NCBI RefSeq assembly: GCF_019898765.1
Contig: NZ_JAIOKB010000009.1
Span: forward strand, 1 to 64,000
Source of the DNA: Sphingomonas yunnanensis
Lineage (GTDB): Bacteria; Pseudomonadota; Alphaproteobacteria; Sphingomonadales; Sphingomonadaceae
Direction: 5' to 3'
DNA length: 64,000 nucleotides
Below, piece after piece: positions 1 to 8,917 of this stretch. Position numbers and translations under genes: made by a program. The notes under the pieces were generated by a model. It worked only from the letters and a program-made list of their open reading frames with translations, was not told the DNA's origin and did not search any database. The number at the start of each line of letters is the position of its first letter. Within the stretch, counting starts at the first letter, position 1.

Positions 1-63
1 CTTGGGAAAGAACGGCCGCAAGCGCTCAACCTGCTCGTCCGTCAGCCAAAAAAGGTCGCTCAT
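1..63 (-). CDS. IS5-family transposase, N-terminal fragment cut by the window edge
   Basis: The first 21 codons of a minus-strand gene read MSDLFWLTDEQVERLRPFF and then PK. This is the conserved opening of IS5-family transposases with an N-terminal DUF4096-like segment. The ATG lies at 63-61 and an AG-rich stretch sits upstream. The rest of the gene, including the DDE catalytic part, lies beyond the window, so intactness cannot be judged. Its position directly beside a truncated IS110 transposase suggests that this element inserted there or that the two are juxtaposed debris. The family call rests on the opening motif only. Confidence 0.8.
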   Translation of the reverse strand, partial: MSDLFWLTDEQVERLRPFFPK

Positions 64-124
64 CCTCGGTCTCCTCGCGGAACCTGAATCAGACCGCGGA
101 CCTCACATCAATGGGTCCTGACCC
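1..124 (-). mobile_element. End of an IS5-family insertion sequence
   Basis: The transposase start at 63 is followed by about 60 bp of untranslated leader ending in the near-palindrome GGGTCCTGACCC (113-124). This is followed directly by CTAG (124-127). Such a terminus next to CTAG resembles the TA-duplicating insertion of IS427-type IS5 elements. The exact outer base is inferred, because the other end is outside the window. Confidence 0.5.
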
Positions 125-127
125 TAG

Positions 128-967
128 GCGCGTGAGCGCGCGGAAGTTGGGCACGACACCAGGCTGATCCCGCCGGCGTACGTCAAGCCGTTCGTCAAGC
201 GGCAGAAGAACGACATGGCCGACGCGGGGGCGATCTGCGAGGCAGCGCAGCGACCGACGATGCGGTTTGTTCAAGGTAAGAGCGCTGAAGCGCAGGCTTC
301 GGCGGTCGTGTTCCGCACGCGTGGCCTGCTCGTGCGCCAGCGAACCCAGCTGATCAATGCCCTGCGCGGGCACCTCAACGAGTTCGGCTACATTGTCCGT
401 CAGGGTGTCGGCCACGTCGGCAAGCTCGTCGAGATCGTCGCCGACCCGGCTTCCGATCTGCCGGCCATGGCGCGGCCAGTACTGGCCGTCATCGCGCAGG
501 GCTTGCAGGCGCTACAGGGGCAGATCGCCCTTCTCGACCGTGAGATCGCTAGCCGGGCAAAGGCGGACGCGGTCGCGAAGCGACTGATGACGATCCCCGG
601 TGTCGGGCCCGTGACAGCGACCGCGCTGCTGGCGCTGGCGCCGGCCGCAAGCACCTTCCGTCGCGGGCGCGACTTCGCCGCCTGGCTCGGTCTCGTTCCT
701 CGACAACATTCGAGCGGCGGCAAGGAACGGCTTGGGCGCACGACCAGGATGGGCGAGCGCAGCTTGCGACGCCTGCTGATCCTGGGGGCAAGCTCGGCAA
801 CGAAGGTCGCGGCGCGCGAGCCCGACAAGGCCAGCGCGTGGTTGGCAGGCATGCTCGCGCGCAAGCCGCGCATGCTGGTCACCGTCGCGTTCGCGAACAA
901 GATGGCACGGATCGTCTGGGCGCTGATGGCGCACGACGCCACCTACAGAGCTCCTGCCGCGGCGTAA
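128..967 (+). pseudogene. IS110-family transposase missing its N-terminus
   Basis: An open frame from 128 encodes about 279 residues aligning with IS110 transposases from roughly residue 62 onward. It has the LIPPAYVKPFVKRQKND segment carrying one or both of the later acidic RuvC-like residues, and the C-terminal Transposase_20 region with MTIPGVGPVTATALLA and the SGGKERLG serine motif. The first part, which should hold the first Asp and the Glu of the DEDD site, is absent: codon 125-127 is TAG and the preceding sequence is the IS5-type terminus. The first usable ATG is at 215. The protein differs clearly from the intact IS110 copy at 4112-5134, so it is a separate element. It is almost certainly inactive. 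Confidence 0.85.
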
Positions 968-1279
968 CCGCCAAGGCTTGAGGCGTCAGGGACGCAGGGA
1001 AGGTCAGCAGAGAGGAATGGCGCAACGGTCAGAAGACGGGGTCGGGAAAACCAGTGAAGTGACCAGGCGCCCTGAGCGCGCAGAACCGATCTGGACCCGA
1101 TCCGCGATCTCCATTCAGGCCAGCAGCCGTGATGAAGGCTGCATCGACAGGCCGGACACACGGAAGCACCTGAACCCGCGCTAAGAATCTCTTCAACACC
1201 CTCTTGCATCCGAAGGGGCGTCCACACACGGTCATCCAGGGTCACCTGACGCCCTCCGACGATCTGCTAGATCAATCAG
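968..1279. other. Gene-free stretch after the IS110 remnant
   Basis: About 310 bp that presumably include the right end of the truncated IS110 element. I see no convincing reading frame, RNA gene or repeat here. Confidence 0.4.
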
Positions 1280-1786
1280 CTAGGGCTTCCCACAATCGGC
1301 AATCAGAAGGCCGACCCGCTCGGCATCCATGCCGCCACCTTTCGCAGCACAGACCCGGCCACTCTGGTCAGTCACGAGCCCGAACGGCAGTCCCACCGCC
1401 CGTGACATGGCATCGGCACGGTAACGACGCTCTTCACCTGCTGGCGGCGACCAGCGGTAGACCACGGGAACATCGCGCCACATCGCCCGGGCACGTGGTC
1501 CGTCTTCTATCATGAGCACACGCACCGCCCGCGGTTTTGCCGCCTGTGCGATCGCATCAAGCCGCGAGATCTCAGCGTGACAAGGAGCGCACCAGGGAGC
1601 GACGAGCAATAGCACGCTGCTCTCCGGGTAGCGGACAGGCTGTTCGGCCGCGTATGCCGGCCCGCCAAAGCATACCAGAATGGTGACGACTCCGCGTCCC
1701 AAGGCACGCCAGCGTGCGCTTCCTCCCTCGACAGCGCCGTCGTGCCGTGATGTCTCTGACGCAAACAAGGGAGGGGTCATGTCCAT
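1280..1786 (-). CDS. Exported thioredoxin-like protein (WCAPC)
   Basis: The product has a hydrophobic export segment (VVTILVCFGG ending near AYA) followed by a short thioredoxin-like domain containing SSVLLLVAPWCAPC, the CxxC redox centre. A later Cys lies near the C-terminus (IADCGKP). Such proteins reduce or form disulfides in the periplasm. The domain is short compared with DsbE/TlpA proteins. The 5' end overlaps the divergent gene at 1779, and the 28 residues before the hydrophobic stretch look unlike a signal-peptide n-region. A TTG start near 1702 is therefore a reasonable alternative. The CxxC is seen, while the substrate is unknown. Confidence 0.7.
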   Translation of the reverse strand: MDMTPPLFASETSRHDGAVEGGSARWRALGRGVVTILVCFGGPAYAAEQPVRYPESSVLLLVAPWCAPCHAEISRLDAIAQAAKPRAVRVLMIEDGPRARAMWRDVPVVYRWSPPAGEERRYRADAMSRAVGLPFGLVTDQSGRVCAAKGGGMDAERVGLLIADCGKP

Positions 1787-3734
1787 ATCATTGCTCGCGC
1801 TGGCGTTGGCGGGTCAAGCGGCAGCGGCCGCGCAAGCGCCCGCAGCTGCGCCTCAGAGCGCACAAGCGCGCTTCGATGCAGCGAGCCAGGCTGTGGCGGA
1901 GGGCCAATGCGCCGAGGCCGTGAAGGTCTTCGCCACGATGACGAAGAGCCGCAATCCTCTACTCGCCGCCACGATCGACGTGCGCAACGGGCGCTGCTTG
2001 GTTGATCTCGGGCAGGTGGACGAGGGCAAAGTAGCGATCGCGCGCGGATTGCCTGTGCTTGCCGGCAAGGGTGTCGAGTTTTCCGGCGACGTCTACGAGG
2101 CGCACATGACGCTCGCACGCCTGGCCGAGCGCACCTTCGACTATGATGAGGCAGCGAAGGAATATCGCGCCGCGGCCGATCCGTTGAAAGGTGGGTCGCG
2201 AGTTCCGGCATTGCTGCGCCTGGCGTTGGTGACGATGTTCGATCACGACGGCCGAGCCTTGGCCGCGGCCGAGGAGGCGCGCACACTGGTGCTCGCCGAG
2301 CCGACGCTCAGCAAGAAGGACCTCGCGGCGGTGCAGACGGTGCACGCGCGCGTCCTGCTGAACGAGGGGCGTGCCAAGGAGGCGTATACCGAGCTGAAAA
2401 ACAGCCTGAGCAAACAGGGTGGGCTGACCAGCCGTGTCGGCGCCGACGATATCTCGACACGCTCGGACCTGGCGATCGCGGCACTGAAGAACAACGATCG
2501 TGACAACGCGCGACTCTACCTCGCTTATACCGGCGCCGGGCGGATGCGAGACACGCCGTTCACCAGAGCAGCCTCGATGGATCCGCCGGCGTGCGGCGAA
2601 GGTGGGCTAGTCCCGGAGGACGAGGCGATCGTCGAGTTCTCGCTGGAGCGCGACGGGCACGTAGCCGGTGTCGCCCCGGTCTACACCAACGGCAATCGCG
2701 CGAAGGCACTGGCCTTCGCTCGCGCGGTAACGGACTGGTCGTGGCGAGCGGAGGACGTCGCGAAGATCCCCGCGCTGTTCCGCTACACCACTCGCGTCGA
2801 GTTGCGCTGCGTCAAGGCAGACGGTGCGCCTGGAGTGACACGGCCCCTCAAGGAAGCGTTCGAGGCATGGCTGGCCGAGAAAGGTGCGCCGACCCCGCCG
2901 TGGGCCGACCAACCCGCAGCGTTGGCGCTTGCCACGCAACGCGCCGCGCTCGCCGCGGCTAACACCAAGAACGATGCCGTAGCCCAGGCGCAGGCCGCGC
3001 TGGCTCTGAGCGACAATCCGGTGCTCGACGGACAGGAGCGACCAGCCCTTCATGCCACCGTGCGGACGGCTGTGGCATCGCTCTCGCCGCCGGTTGCGGT
3101 GCGCACCTATGTTGAGATGGCCGCGCCCGAGAAAGTCGACGAGGATAGCGAGGCCTGGAAGGCTCGGATGCGCGACCTTCTGGCCCGGCCCGGTGTATCG
3201 GGCGATCCGCCGTCGGCAGCAACGCTGCGCTTGCTGATCGCTCAACCCGCATATCGCAAGGGGCCGCCTGCCGATGCGGCCGTCCTCGTAGCAGCAGTGA
3301 GCGGCGACCCGGCGCTACCGCCACGCCATCCATTGAAGATCGCCGCCTTGCTCGAGGAGGCCAACGTCCTTGCCGCCAAGGGCGATGTCGCTGGTGCGCG
3401 TGCCGTGTTCGATCGTACCGGGCTCACTGCCGAGCAATGTGCGACCGTAGGTCTGCAGCCCGCGGTACAGCGCATGAGTGGCAGCGCCAGCGACTTTCCT
3501 CAGGAGGCTCAGCGGCTTGGCTTTGAGGGCTGGGTACGCACCTCCTTCGACATCACTCCGGATGGACGTACGATCGCGCCGCGAGCCGTGATCGCCTACC
3601 CGCCCTTCATCTTCGACGAAGCCGCGAACGGCATCATACGCGACGCGCGTTTCAGCAGCACCTTTCGTCCGGAAGGCGCGCTCGCCTGCTCGGGGCAGCA
3701 GCAATCCGTCCTGTTCTTGCTCCCAGGCCGGTGA
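1779..3734 (+). CDS. Periplasmic TPR-like protein with a C-terminal TonB-type domain
   Basis: The start at 1779 follows a purine-rich GGGAGGGG ribosome-binding site and opens a signal peptide (MSISLLALALAGQAAAAA). Longer in-frame starts upstream would lose it. The 651-residue protein then shows Ala-rich helical repeats typical of tetratricopeptide-like folds (residues about 30-230 and 400-570). At the end, about residues 580-650, is a TonB-C-like domain (GWVRTSFDITPDGRT). Proteins of this layout are frequent in sphingomonads, often without a membrane anchor, and their partners are unknown. It is transcribed away from the thioredoxin-like gene from a shared, overlapping 5' region. The domain calls are by pattern and not by search. 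Confidence 0.75.
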   Translation: MSISLLALALAGQAAAAAQAPAAAPQSAQARFDAASQAVAEGQCAEAVKVFATMTKSRNPLLAATIDVRNGRCLVDLGQVDEGKVAIARGLPVLAGKGVEFSGDVYEAHMTLARLAERTFDYDEAAKEYRAAADPLKGGSRVPALLRLALVTMFDHDGRALAAAEEARTLVLAEPTLSKKDLAAVQTVHARVLLNEGRAKEAYTELKNSLSKQGGLTSRVGADDISTRSDLAIAALKNNDRDNARLYLAYTGAGRMRDTPFTRAASMDPPACGEGGLVPEDEAIVEFSLERDGHVAGVAPVYTNGNRAKALAFARAVTDWSWRAEDVAKIPALFRYTTRVELRCVKADGAPGVTRPLKEAFEAWLAEKGAPTPPWADQPAALALATQRAALAAANTKNDAVAQAQAALALSDNPVLDGQERPALHATVRTAVASLSPPVAVRTYVEMAAPEKVDEDSEAWKARMRDLLARPGVSGDPPSAATLRLLIAQPAYRKGPPADAAVLVAAVSGDPALPPRHPLKIAALLEEANVLAAKGDVAGARAVFDRTGLTAEQCATVGLQPAVQRMSGSASDFPQEAQRLGFEGWVRTSFDITPDGRTIAPRAVIAYPPFIFDEAANGIIRDARFSSTFRPEGALACSGQQQSVLFLLPGR

Positions 3735-4111
3735 TCACAACCTCAGCGATGGATCATGGGTGCGCTCGAGGTTACGCTGCTTGCCTCCCCTCTCCGGACC
3801 TGAGTGACTGATCTTGGGCGCTTTGGCTCCGGTTGCATGCGGAGACCCATGTGTGGACGGCCCTCCGTTGGCAAGTACGAGCATTCGCCTAGCGTTGCTG
3901 GTTGGTGCGGCCATGTGTCCGACCTGTTGGTGCGGCACGTAGCCGCTGGCCATAATGCCATTCGCGCGTCTCGGGTCCCGATCAATTGCACGCACTCGAG
4001 GTGCCTGGGTCATCGTGGGTTTTCCCGATCCGGCGGTTCAACCGGCTTGTCGCATTAGCTCCTGTTCGCCCTTTCCAACCTCGTCAGGCGCAGTTGCCCG
4101 CGTCGTGTTCC
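3735..4111. other. Gene-free stretch containing the right flank of the IS110 element
   Basis: No coding region is convincing. The part nearest 4111 should contain the short non-coding 3' end of the IS110 element transcribed leftward. Around 3830-3860 a GAGACCCATGTGTGG string faintly resembles the dispersed repeat but is too weak to call. Confidence 0.35.
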
Positions 4112-5134
4112 TTACGCGACCTGCGGCTCGCGGTAACGCTCGCCGCTGGCCATCATTGCCCAGATAGTGCGGGCGTTTCTGTTGGCGAGCGCAACAGCTG
4201 CGACCTTGGCCGTGCGACGTGCGAGCAACTCCATGAGCCATGGTCGCTTCGCTCCGTTCCGCTCGGCGTAGCGCACCACCGCCATCGCACCGACGATCAG
4301 CATCTGGCGCAGGTACTGATGCCCAGCCTTGGTGATCCCACCAAGCCGCTCCTTGCCGCCGCTCGAGTTCTGCCGCGGCACCAGCCCGATCCACGCTGCG
4401 AGGTCGCGGCCTGAGCGGAAGATCGTTGGTTCTGGTACGGTGGCGACTATTGCGCTGGCGAGCAGCGGACCGACACCGGGTATCTCCATCAGGCGGCGAC
4501 CGAGTTCGGTCTCTCGCGCGCTCGCCAGAATGCGGCGGTCATTCTCGAGGATCTGCTCTTTCACCATACGCAATTGAGCGGCCAGCATCTCCAGACATGA
4601 TCTGGCATCGGCCGGCACACGCTCGTCGGTAGGATCGGCGATCACGTCGAGGAGCTGCTCGATGCCGTTCCTGCCGATCGGCGCCGCGATGCCGAACTCA
4701 GCCAGGTGAGCGCGCATCGCGTTGGACAGCTGCGTGCGCTGACGGTTGAGGATCAGGCGGACACGGTGCAGCATCATGGCGCTCTGTTGCTCCGGCGACT
4801 TGATGCCGACGAAGCGCATCGTCGGCCGGGTCACTGCCTCGCAGATCGCCTCGGCATCGGCCGCGTCGTTCTTGCCCCGCTTGACGTAGGGCTTCACATA
4901 CTGCGCCGGCATGAGCTTCACGTCGTGGCCGAGTGCCACCAGCTCGCGCGCCCAGTAGTGCGATGTCGCGCATGCTTCGATGCCGACCAGACACCGGGGC
5001 AGCTTGGCGAAGAACTTCAGCATCCGCCCTCGCGTCAGCCGCTGCCGGATCACCGCCGCACCCTCCGCATCGACGCCATGTACCTGGAACATGTTCTTTG
5101 CGAGATCGAGACCTATCGTCGTGACGCTGCCCAT
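4112..5134 (-). CDS. IS110-family DEDD transposase (recombinase)
   Basis: This is a complete 340-residue IS110 recombinase. The start at 5134 follows an AAGGAG site 9 nt upstream, and the longer in-frame extension to 5251 would run through the structured leader. The RuvC-like DEDD residues are visible: D10 in GLDLAK, E53 in GIEACATS, and D90 and D93 in KNDAADAEA. The C-terminal Transposase_20 domain has IPGVGPLLASAIV and the SSGGKERLG motif with catalytic Ser257/258. IS110 enzymes form a synaptic complex in which a bridge RNA encoded by the element pairs with target and donor DNA. The gene lies between the kup stop codon and the TonB-C gene. All key residues are present, so it may be active. 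Confidence 0.92.
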   Translation of the reverse strand: MGSVTTIGLDLAKNMFQVHGVDAEGAAVIRQRLTRGRMLKFFAKLPRCLVGIEACATSHYWARELVALGHDVKLMPAQYVKPYVKRGKNDAADAEAICEAVTRPTMRFVGIKSPEQQSAMMLHRVRLILNRQRTQLSNAMRAHLAEFGIAAPIGRNGIEQLLDVIADPTDERVPADARSCLEMLAAQLRMVKEQILENDRRILASARETELGRRLMEIPGVGPLLASAIVATVPEPTIFRSGRDLAAWIGLVPRQNSSGGKERLGGITKAGHQYLRQMLIVGAMAVVRYAERNGAKRPWLMELLARRTAKVAAVALANRNARTIWAMMASGERYREPQVA

Positions 5135-5330
5135 CGTGGTTCTCCTTCCGGCTCTCCGCAGGTCATCCTGCGGGAGGGTTGGAGAGCCGTCCACGTTATC
5201 AATTGCGGTCATTCGTGAGAAAAGATCGGCCCACCGAAACCGGACGTTCATTCATGCTCGTCGCGTCGGGCGGTTGTGCTGGCTCGAACGAGGTTGCGCT
5301 TCTTCTTGTGATCTGGGGAACCAGGCCGAG
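5135..5330 (-). ncRNA. Candidate IS110 bridge RNA region with nested stem-loops
   Basis: The roughly 200 bp between the transposase start and the end of kup are non-coding and structured. GGCTCTCC (5150-5157) pairs with GGAGAGCC (5181-5188), enclosing CGCAGG-TCAT-CCTGCG (5157-5172), a perfect 6-bp stem with a 4-nt loop. In the IS110 group the bridge RNA is transcribed from the non-coding segment upstream of the recombinase gene. This location and folding fit, but the outer limits and guide loops are not determined. The hairpin also lies just before the transposase Shine-Dalgarno site, so it could simply modulate translation. Confidence 0.35.
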
Positions 5331-5355
5331 CCCAATGATAAGGCCGCCCCGACAA

Positions 5356-7245
5356 CTAGATGCGCACCTCAGTCCCAACGACTACGAGCTGGTGCGACGG
5401 GATGCAGAAGGAGTCGCCCGTCGGCGCGGTGTTACGCTGCATGGATACGAAGATCTCTTCTCGCCAAGGCGCCATCCCAGCGATCCCGGCGTCGGCGATG
5501 ATCGTCTCCTGTCCGATGTAGAAGCTAACCTCCTCGAGCTGATCAGCGTCAAAGAGCTCAGTTGCGGCCAAGCCGCCAGGAATGTTGATGTTCTCCATGA
5601 AGCCGAAGTTCAGGATGACGCGGTGCACGTTCGCGCAGATGAGGGAGATCTTGGCTCGTTCGTGGCCAGGCACGAATGGCGTCTCCGCTACCTGAACCGA
5701 GACAAGGACGACGCGCTCCTGGAGCGCCCTGTTGTGCCGGACGTGCTGCGTTAGTGCCAACGGTATGCCGCTGGTGGCAGCGCTCAGGAAAGCGCCGACG
5801 CCCTTCGTGCGGCAATCGACTGCCTGATCAAGGCGATGAACGAACGTGTCCTCGCCTTCGCGCTGGTGTGCACGCGACAACTCCACCAGCCGTACGCCGG
5901 AGCGCCAAGTCAGCATGAGGAAGGCGACCACGACCGCAATGACGAGCGGGAACCAGCCACCCTCCAGCAGCTTCACGCCGTTTGCGGCGAAGAACACCAT
6001 ATCCAGGGCGAAGAAAGCACCGTTGACGAGCACGACCAGCAGCGGATTGTAGCCCCATCGCAGCGCCACCAGGGCAGCCAAAAAGGTCGAGATCGCCATC
6101 AATCCCGACACGGCAATACCGTATGCGCCAGCCAGACCCTCCGACGAGCGGAAGATGAGCACCGCCGCGAGCGTCCCTGCGGCGAGCAGCCAGTTGGCAA
6201 GCGGCAGGTAGACCTGCCCTTCCTGGTCGGCCGCGGTATGACGGATGTCTAAGCGGGGCAGGAAGCCAAGCTGTATCGCCTGCTGCGTAAGCGAGAAGAC
6301 CCCTGAGATGATCGCCTGGCTGGCGATCACGGTCGCGGCAGTGGCAAACACGATCAGCGGATAGTGCGCCCACCCAGGTGCCAGCTCGTAGAAGGGGCTG
6401 ACGAGCGCGGCGGGGTTGGTCTCGATCAGCGCCGCCTGTCCCAGGTAGTTCAGCACCAGCGCGGGCAGTGCGATCGCGAACCAGGCGAGGCGGATCGGAA
6501 AACGTCCGAAATGCCCCATGTCGGCGTACATCGCCTGCCCTCCGGTAACGGCCAGGAAATCCGCTCCGAGCACTGCGAAGCTGACGGGGACGGGCGACCG
6601 TAGCAGGAAGCCAATCGCTTCCACCGGATTGAGCGCCTGCAGTGCTGCCGGATGACGGATCATTGCCGTGACGCCGAGCAGGGCGATCGCGAGAAACCAG
6701 ACGAGCATGATTGGTCCGAAGATGCGACCGATGAACCCTGTGCCTCTTGCCTGCACGAGGAACAGACCGATGAGGATGACGATCGTGATGGGAAGGATCG
6801 CCGGGGCTAGCACCGGCGCATCCACCTGCAGTCCCTCCACCGCGCTCAGCACCGAGATGGCCGGTGTGATGACGCCGTCGCCGTATAGGAGCGCGGCGCC
6901 GACGAGGCCGAGCACAAGGAGAGCCGCCTGCCTCGTCCGCGGCTCGGCGTGCCGGGCGCCGAGCAGCGCGAGCATGGCGACAACGCCGCCTTCACCGTCG
7001 TTGTCAGCGCGAAGGATCAGGATGGCATATTTGATCGATACCACCACCACCAGCGACCAGATGATGAGCGAGGCAACGCCGATCGCTGCAACGCCTGGAG
7101 CGCCGCCCGCGGCGGTGACTGCGACCTTGAAGGCGTAGAGAGGGCTGGTTCCAATGTCACCGTAGACGACGCCGAGCGCCGTCAGCCCCGCAGCGATCCT
7201 CGTACGATGCTTGATGCCATGCTGATCCGGCCGATGAACGTCCAT
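5356..7245 (-). CDS. kup: Low-affinity potassium transporter Kup
   Basis: The 629-residue product matches the usual Kup length (about 630). It begins with TALGVVYGDIGTSPLYAFK, the family signature near residues 20-40. About twelve hydrophobic segments fill the first 430 residues, and a cytoplasmic C-terminal domain ends in VVVGTEVRI. Kup proteins carry potassium into the cell with protons. The start at 7245 is preceded by GAGGGGAAACG, a good ribosome-binding site. The gene is monocistronic by appearance: an IS110 element lies downstream and lysA ends 160 bp upstream. No truncation is seen. Confidence 0.95.
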   Translation of the reverse strand: MDVHRPDQHGIKHRTRIAAGLTALGVVYGDIGTSPLYAFKVAVTAAGGAPGVAAIGVASLIIWSLVVVVSIKYAILILRADNDGEGGVVAMLALLGARHAEPRTRQAALLVLGLVGAALLYGDGVITPAISVLSAVEGLQVDAPVLAPAILPITIVILIGLFLVQARGTGFIGRIFGPIMLVWFLAIALLGVTAMIRHPAALQALNPVEAIGFLLRSPVPVSFAVLGADFLAVTGGQAMYADMGHFGRFPIRLAWFAIALPALVLNYLGQAALIETNPAALVSPFYELAPGWAHYPLIVFATAATVIASQAIISGVFSLTQQAIQLGFLPRLDIRHTAADQEGQVYLPLANWLLAAGTLAAVLIFRSSEGLAGAYGIAVSGLMAISTFLAALVALRWGYNPLLVVLVNGAFFALDMVFFAANGVKLLEGGWFPLVIAVVVAFLMLTWRSGVRLVELSRAHQREGEDTFVHRLDQAVDCRTKGVGAFLSAATSGIPLALTQHVRHNRALQERVVLVSVQVAETPFVPGHERAKISLICANVHRVILNFGFMENINIPGGLAATELFDADQLEEVSFYIGQETIIADAGIAGMAPWREEIFVSMQRNTAPTGDSFCIPSHQLVVVGTEVRI

Positions 7246-7406
7246 CGTTTCCCCTCATCCGCGGACCACCCGCCCTGGTTCACGCAACGCCGAGGAGCTT
7301 ACTCCGGTCTCAACACAGATTAAGTGACGCACCGCGTCGCGGGGGCTTGTTCATGCCGGGCGCGCCTCTAAGCGCTGGACGACGCTTTCCGCGTGCTGAC
7401 GCCGGA

Positions 7407-8657
7407 TCAGGCTGCCCGCTCGGCGGGCATAGCGCGTTCTCCGACAACCTCGAAGGCTTCCCCGTCGACGAGCACCTGCGCACTTAGCGGGCGGCAGTTG
7501 TAGCTGGACGCCATCGAGGCGCCATAAGCACCGGTCGCATGGAAGACCGCGAGATCGCCGCGGGCAACCAGGTCGAACTCCTGGTTCATGCCAAAGGTGT
7601 CGCCGGTCTCGCAGACGGGTCCAGCGAGGTTGGCGACCATCGTCTCGCCGGATGGCTGGACGGCGGCAAAGCGGTGGTAGGCGCCGTACATCGCGGGCCG
7701 CGCCAGATCGTTCATGGCCGCGTCGACGATCACGAACGGTGCCGCGGTACCTGGCTTCACCCATATCACGCGCGTCATCAGCAAGCCGGCGAGCCCGGCG
7801 ATGATCCTTCCGGGCTCGAAGGTCAGACCGACATTCCACTGCGCGGAGACGCGCGCGACCATGGCGGCATAGTCGGTCAGCGAAGGGCTATGATCCTCCT
7901 TGCGGTACGGGATGCCGAGCCCTCCACCCAGGTCGACGCGAGTGATGACATGGCCGCGTGCACGAAGCTCGAGGATGAGCTCGCCGACGCGGCGATACGC
8001 CGCCTCAAGTGGGGCAAGATCGCTCAGCTGACTGCCGATGTGCAATGCCAGCCCCTGCAGGTGCAAACCGTCTAGCCGGCTCAGCCGATCATAGATGTCG
8101 GCGGCATCGGCGATGCCCACGCCGAACTTGTTCTCGCGGCGACCGGTCGAGATCTTGGCGTGGGTGCCCGCGTCGACGTCGGGGTTGACGCGCAGCACCG
8201 CCGGCGCGCGCCGACCTCGAACGTACGCGAGGCGCGAGAGCACCCGCCCCTCCTCCTCCAGCTCGAGGTTGAACTGGCCGATGTTGGCATCGAGCGCATC
8301 GCTGAGCTCGCGGTCGGTCTTGCCGACCCCCGAGAAGACGATGCCGGCCGGCGCCATGCCGGCGCCGAGCGCACGGCGAAGCTCGCCACCCGAGACGATG
8401 TCGGCACCGAAGCCGCGCCCCGCGAGCAGGCGCAGCACCGCGCTGTTCGGATTAGCCTTTACCGCGAAGGCGAAGCGTGCCGCAGGCAGCGTCCGCAACG
8501 CGGTTCGAAACGCGTCTGCTGCGTGGCGCAGGGCGGCGGCCGAGTAGACATGCACCGGCGTGCCGACCGCCTCCGCGATCGCGGCGAGCGGTACGTCTTC
8601 GGCGTGGAGGGCACCTTGCTTGTACGCAAAGAAGCTCATCGTCGATCCGTCGCTCAC
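7407..8657 (-). CDS. lysA: Diaminopimelate decarboxylase
   Basis: This is a fold-type III PLP enzyme of 416 residues that decarboxylates meso-diaminopimelate to lysine in the last step of lysine synthesis. Lys67 in FAVKANPN is the PLP-binding lysine. GGGLGIPY and the GPVCETGD motif (Cys349), which contributes to the active site across the dimer, are present. The GTG at 8657 overlaps the TGA of the upstream membrane-protein gene as GTGA, indicating coupling. An ATG six codons later (8639, MSFFAYKQG) resembles the usual LysA N-terminus and is an alternative. It is the last gene of a three-gene overlapping unit (9432 to 7407). The usual neighbour argH is not here. Confidence 0.95.
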   Translation of the reverse strand: MSDGSTMSFFAYKQGALHAEDVPLAAIAEAVGTPVHVYSAAALRHAADAFRTALRTLPAARFAFAVKANPNSAVLRLLAGRGFGADIVSGGELRRALGAGMAPAGIVFSGVGKTDRELSDALDANIGQFNLELEEEGRVLSRLAYVRGRRAPAVLRVNPDVDAGTHAKISTGRRENKFGVGIADAADIYDRLSRLDGLHLQGLALHIGSQLSDLAPLEAAYRRVGELILELRARGHVITRVDLGGGLGIPYRKEDHSPSLTDYAAMVARVSAQWNVGLTFEPGRIIAGLAGLLMTRVIWVKPGTAAPFVIVDAAMNDLARPAMYGAYHRFAAVQPSGETMVANLAGPVCETGDTFGMNQEFDLVARGDLAVFHATGAYGASMASSYNCRPLSAQVLVDGEAFEVVGERAMPAERAA

Positions 8658-8917
8658 AGGCCGAAACCGTCGCTGTTCTGCCCACGCCGACGCACGCGCG
8701 CGGCATGGACCGCGGTTGCGGTATGGTAGTGGCCGCGCCGCTCGGCGCGGAATACCTGCGCCACGCGCTTGCCGTGCACCATCAGCGGCAGCCCGAGCAG
8801 GGCGACGATGAAGAGCGGCACCATCAGCGGCGAGCGGTCCAGCATCAGGCAGGCGGCGCAGGCGCCGGCAAACAGGGCAAAGCCGGTGGCTTTCCAGGCG
8901 AGGTCGCGATGGGTCAC
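8654..8917 (-). CDS. Small two-helix membrane protein in the lysA operon
   Basis: An 87-residue protein with two hydrophobic segments (about residues 10-25 and 30-47), followed by a basic tail beginning near KRVAQVFRAERR. Its ATG overlaps the stop of the methyltransferase-like gene (ATGA at 8917-8914), and its own TGA overlaps the lysA GTG. The three genes are therefore very likely translated together. I do not recognise the family. The position suggests a role linked to the same transcript and nothing more specific. Confidence 0.7.
   Translation of the reverse strand: MTHRDLAWKATGFALFAGACAACLMLDRSPLMVPLFIVALLGLPLMVHGKRVAQVFRAERRGHYHTATAVHAARVRRRGQNSDGFGL

Noticed and set aside
3781..4030. 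Possible decayed copy of the dispersed repeat
   Set aside because: Only short strings (GAGACCCATG, GGGCGCTTTGG) match and their order is not kept.
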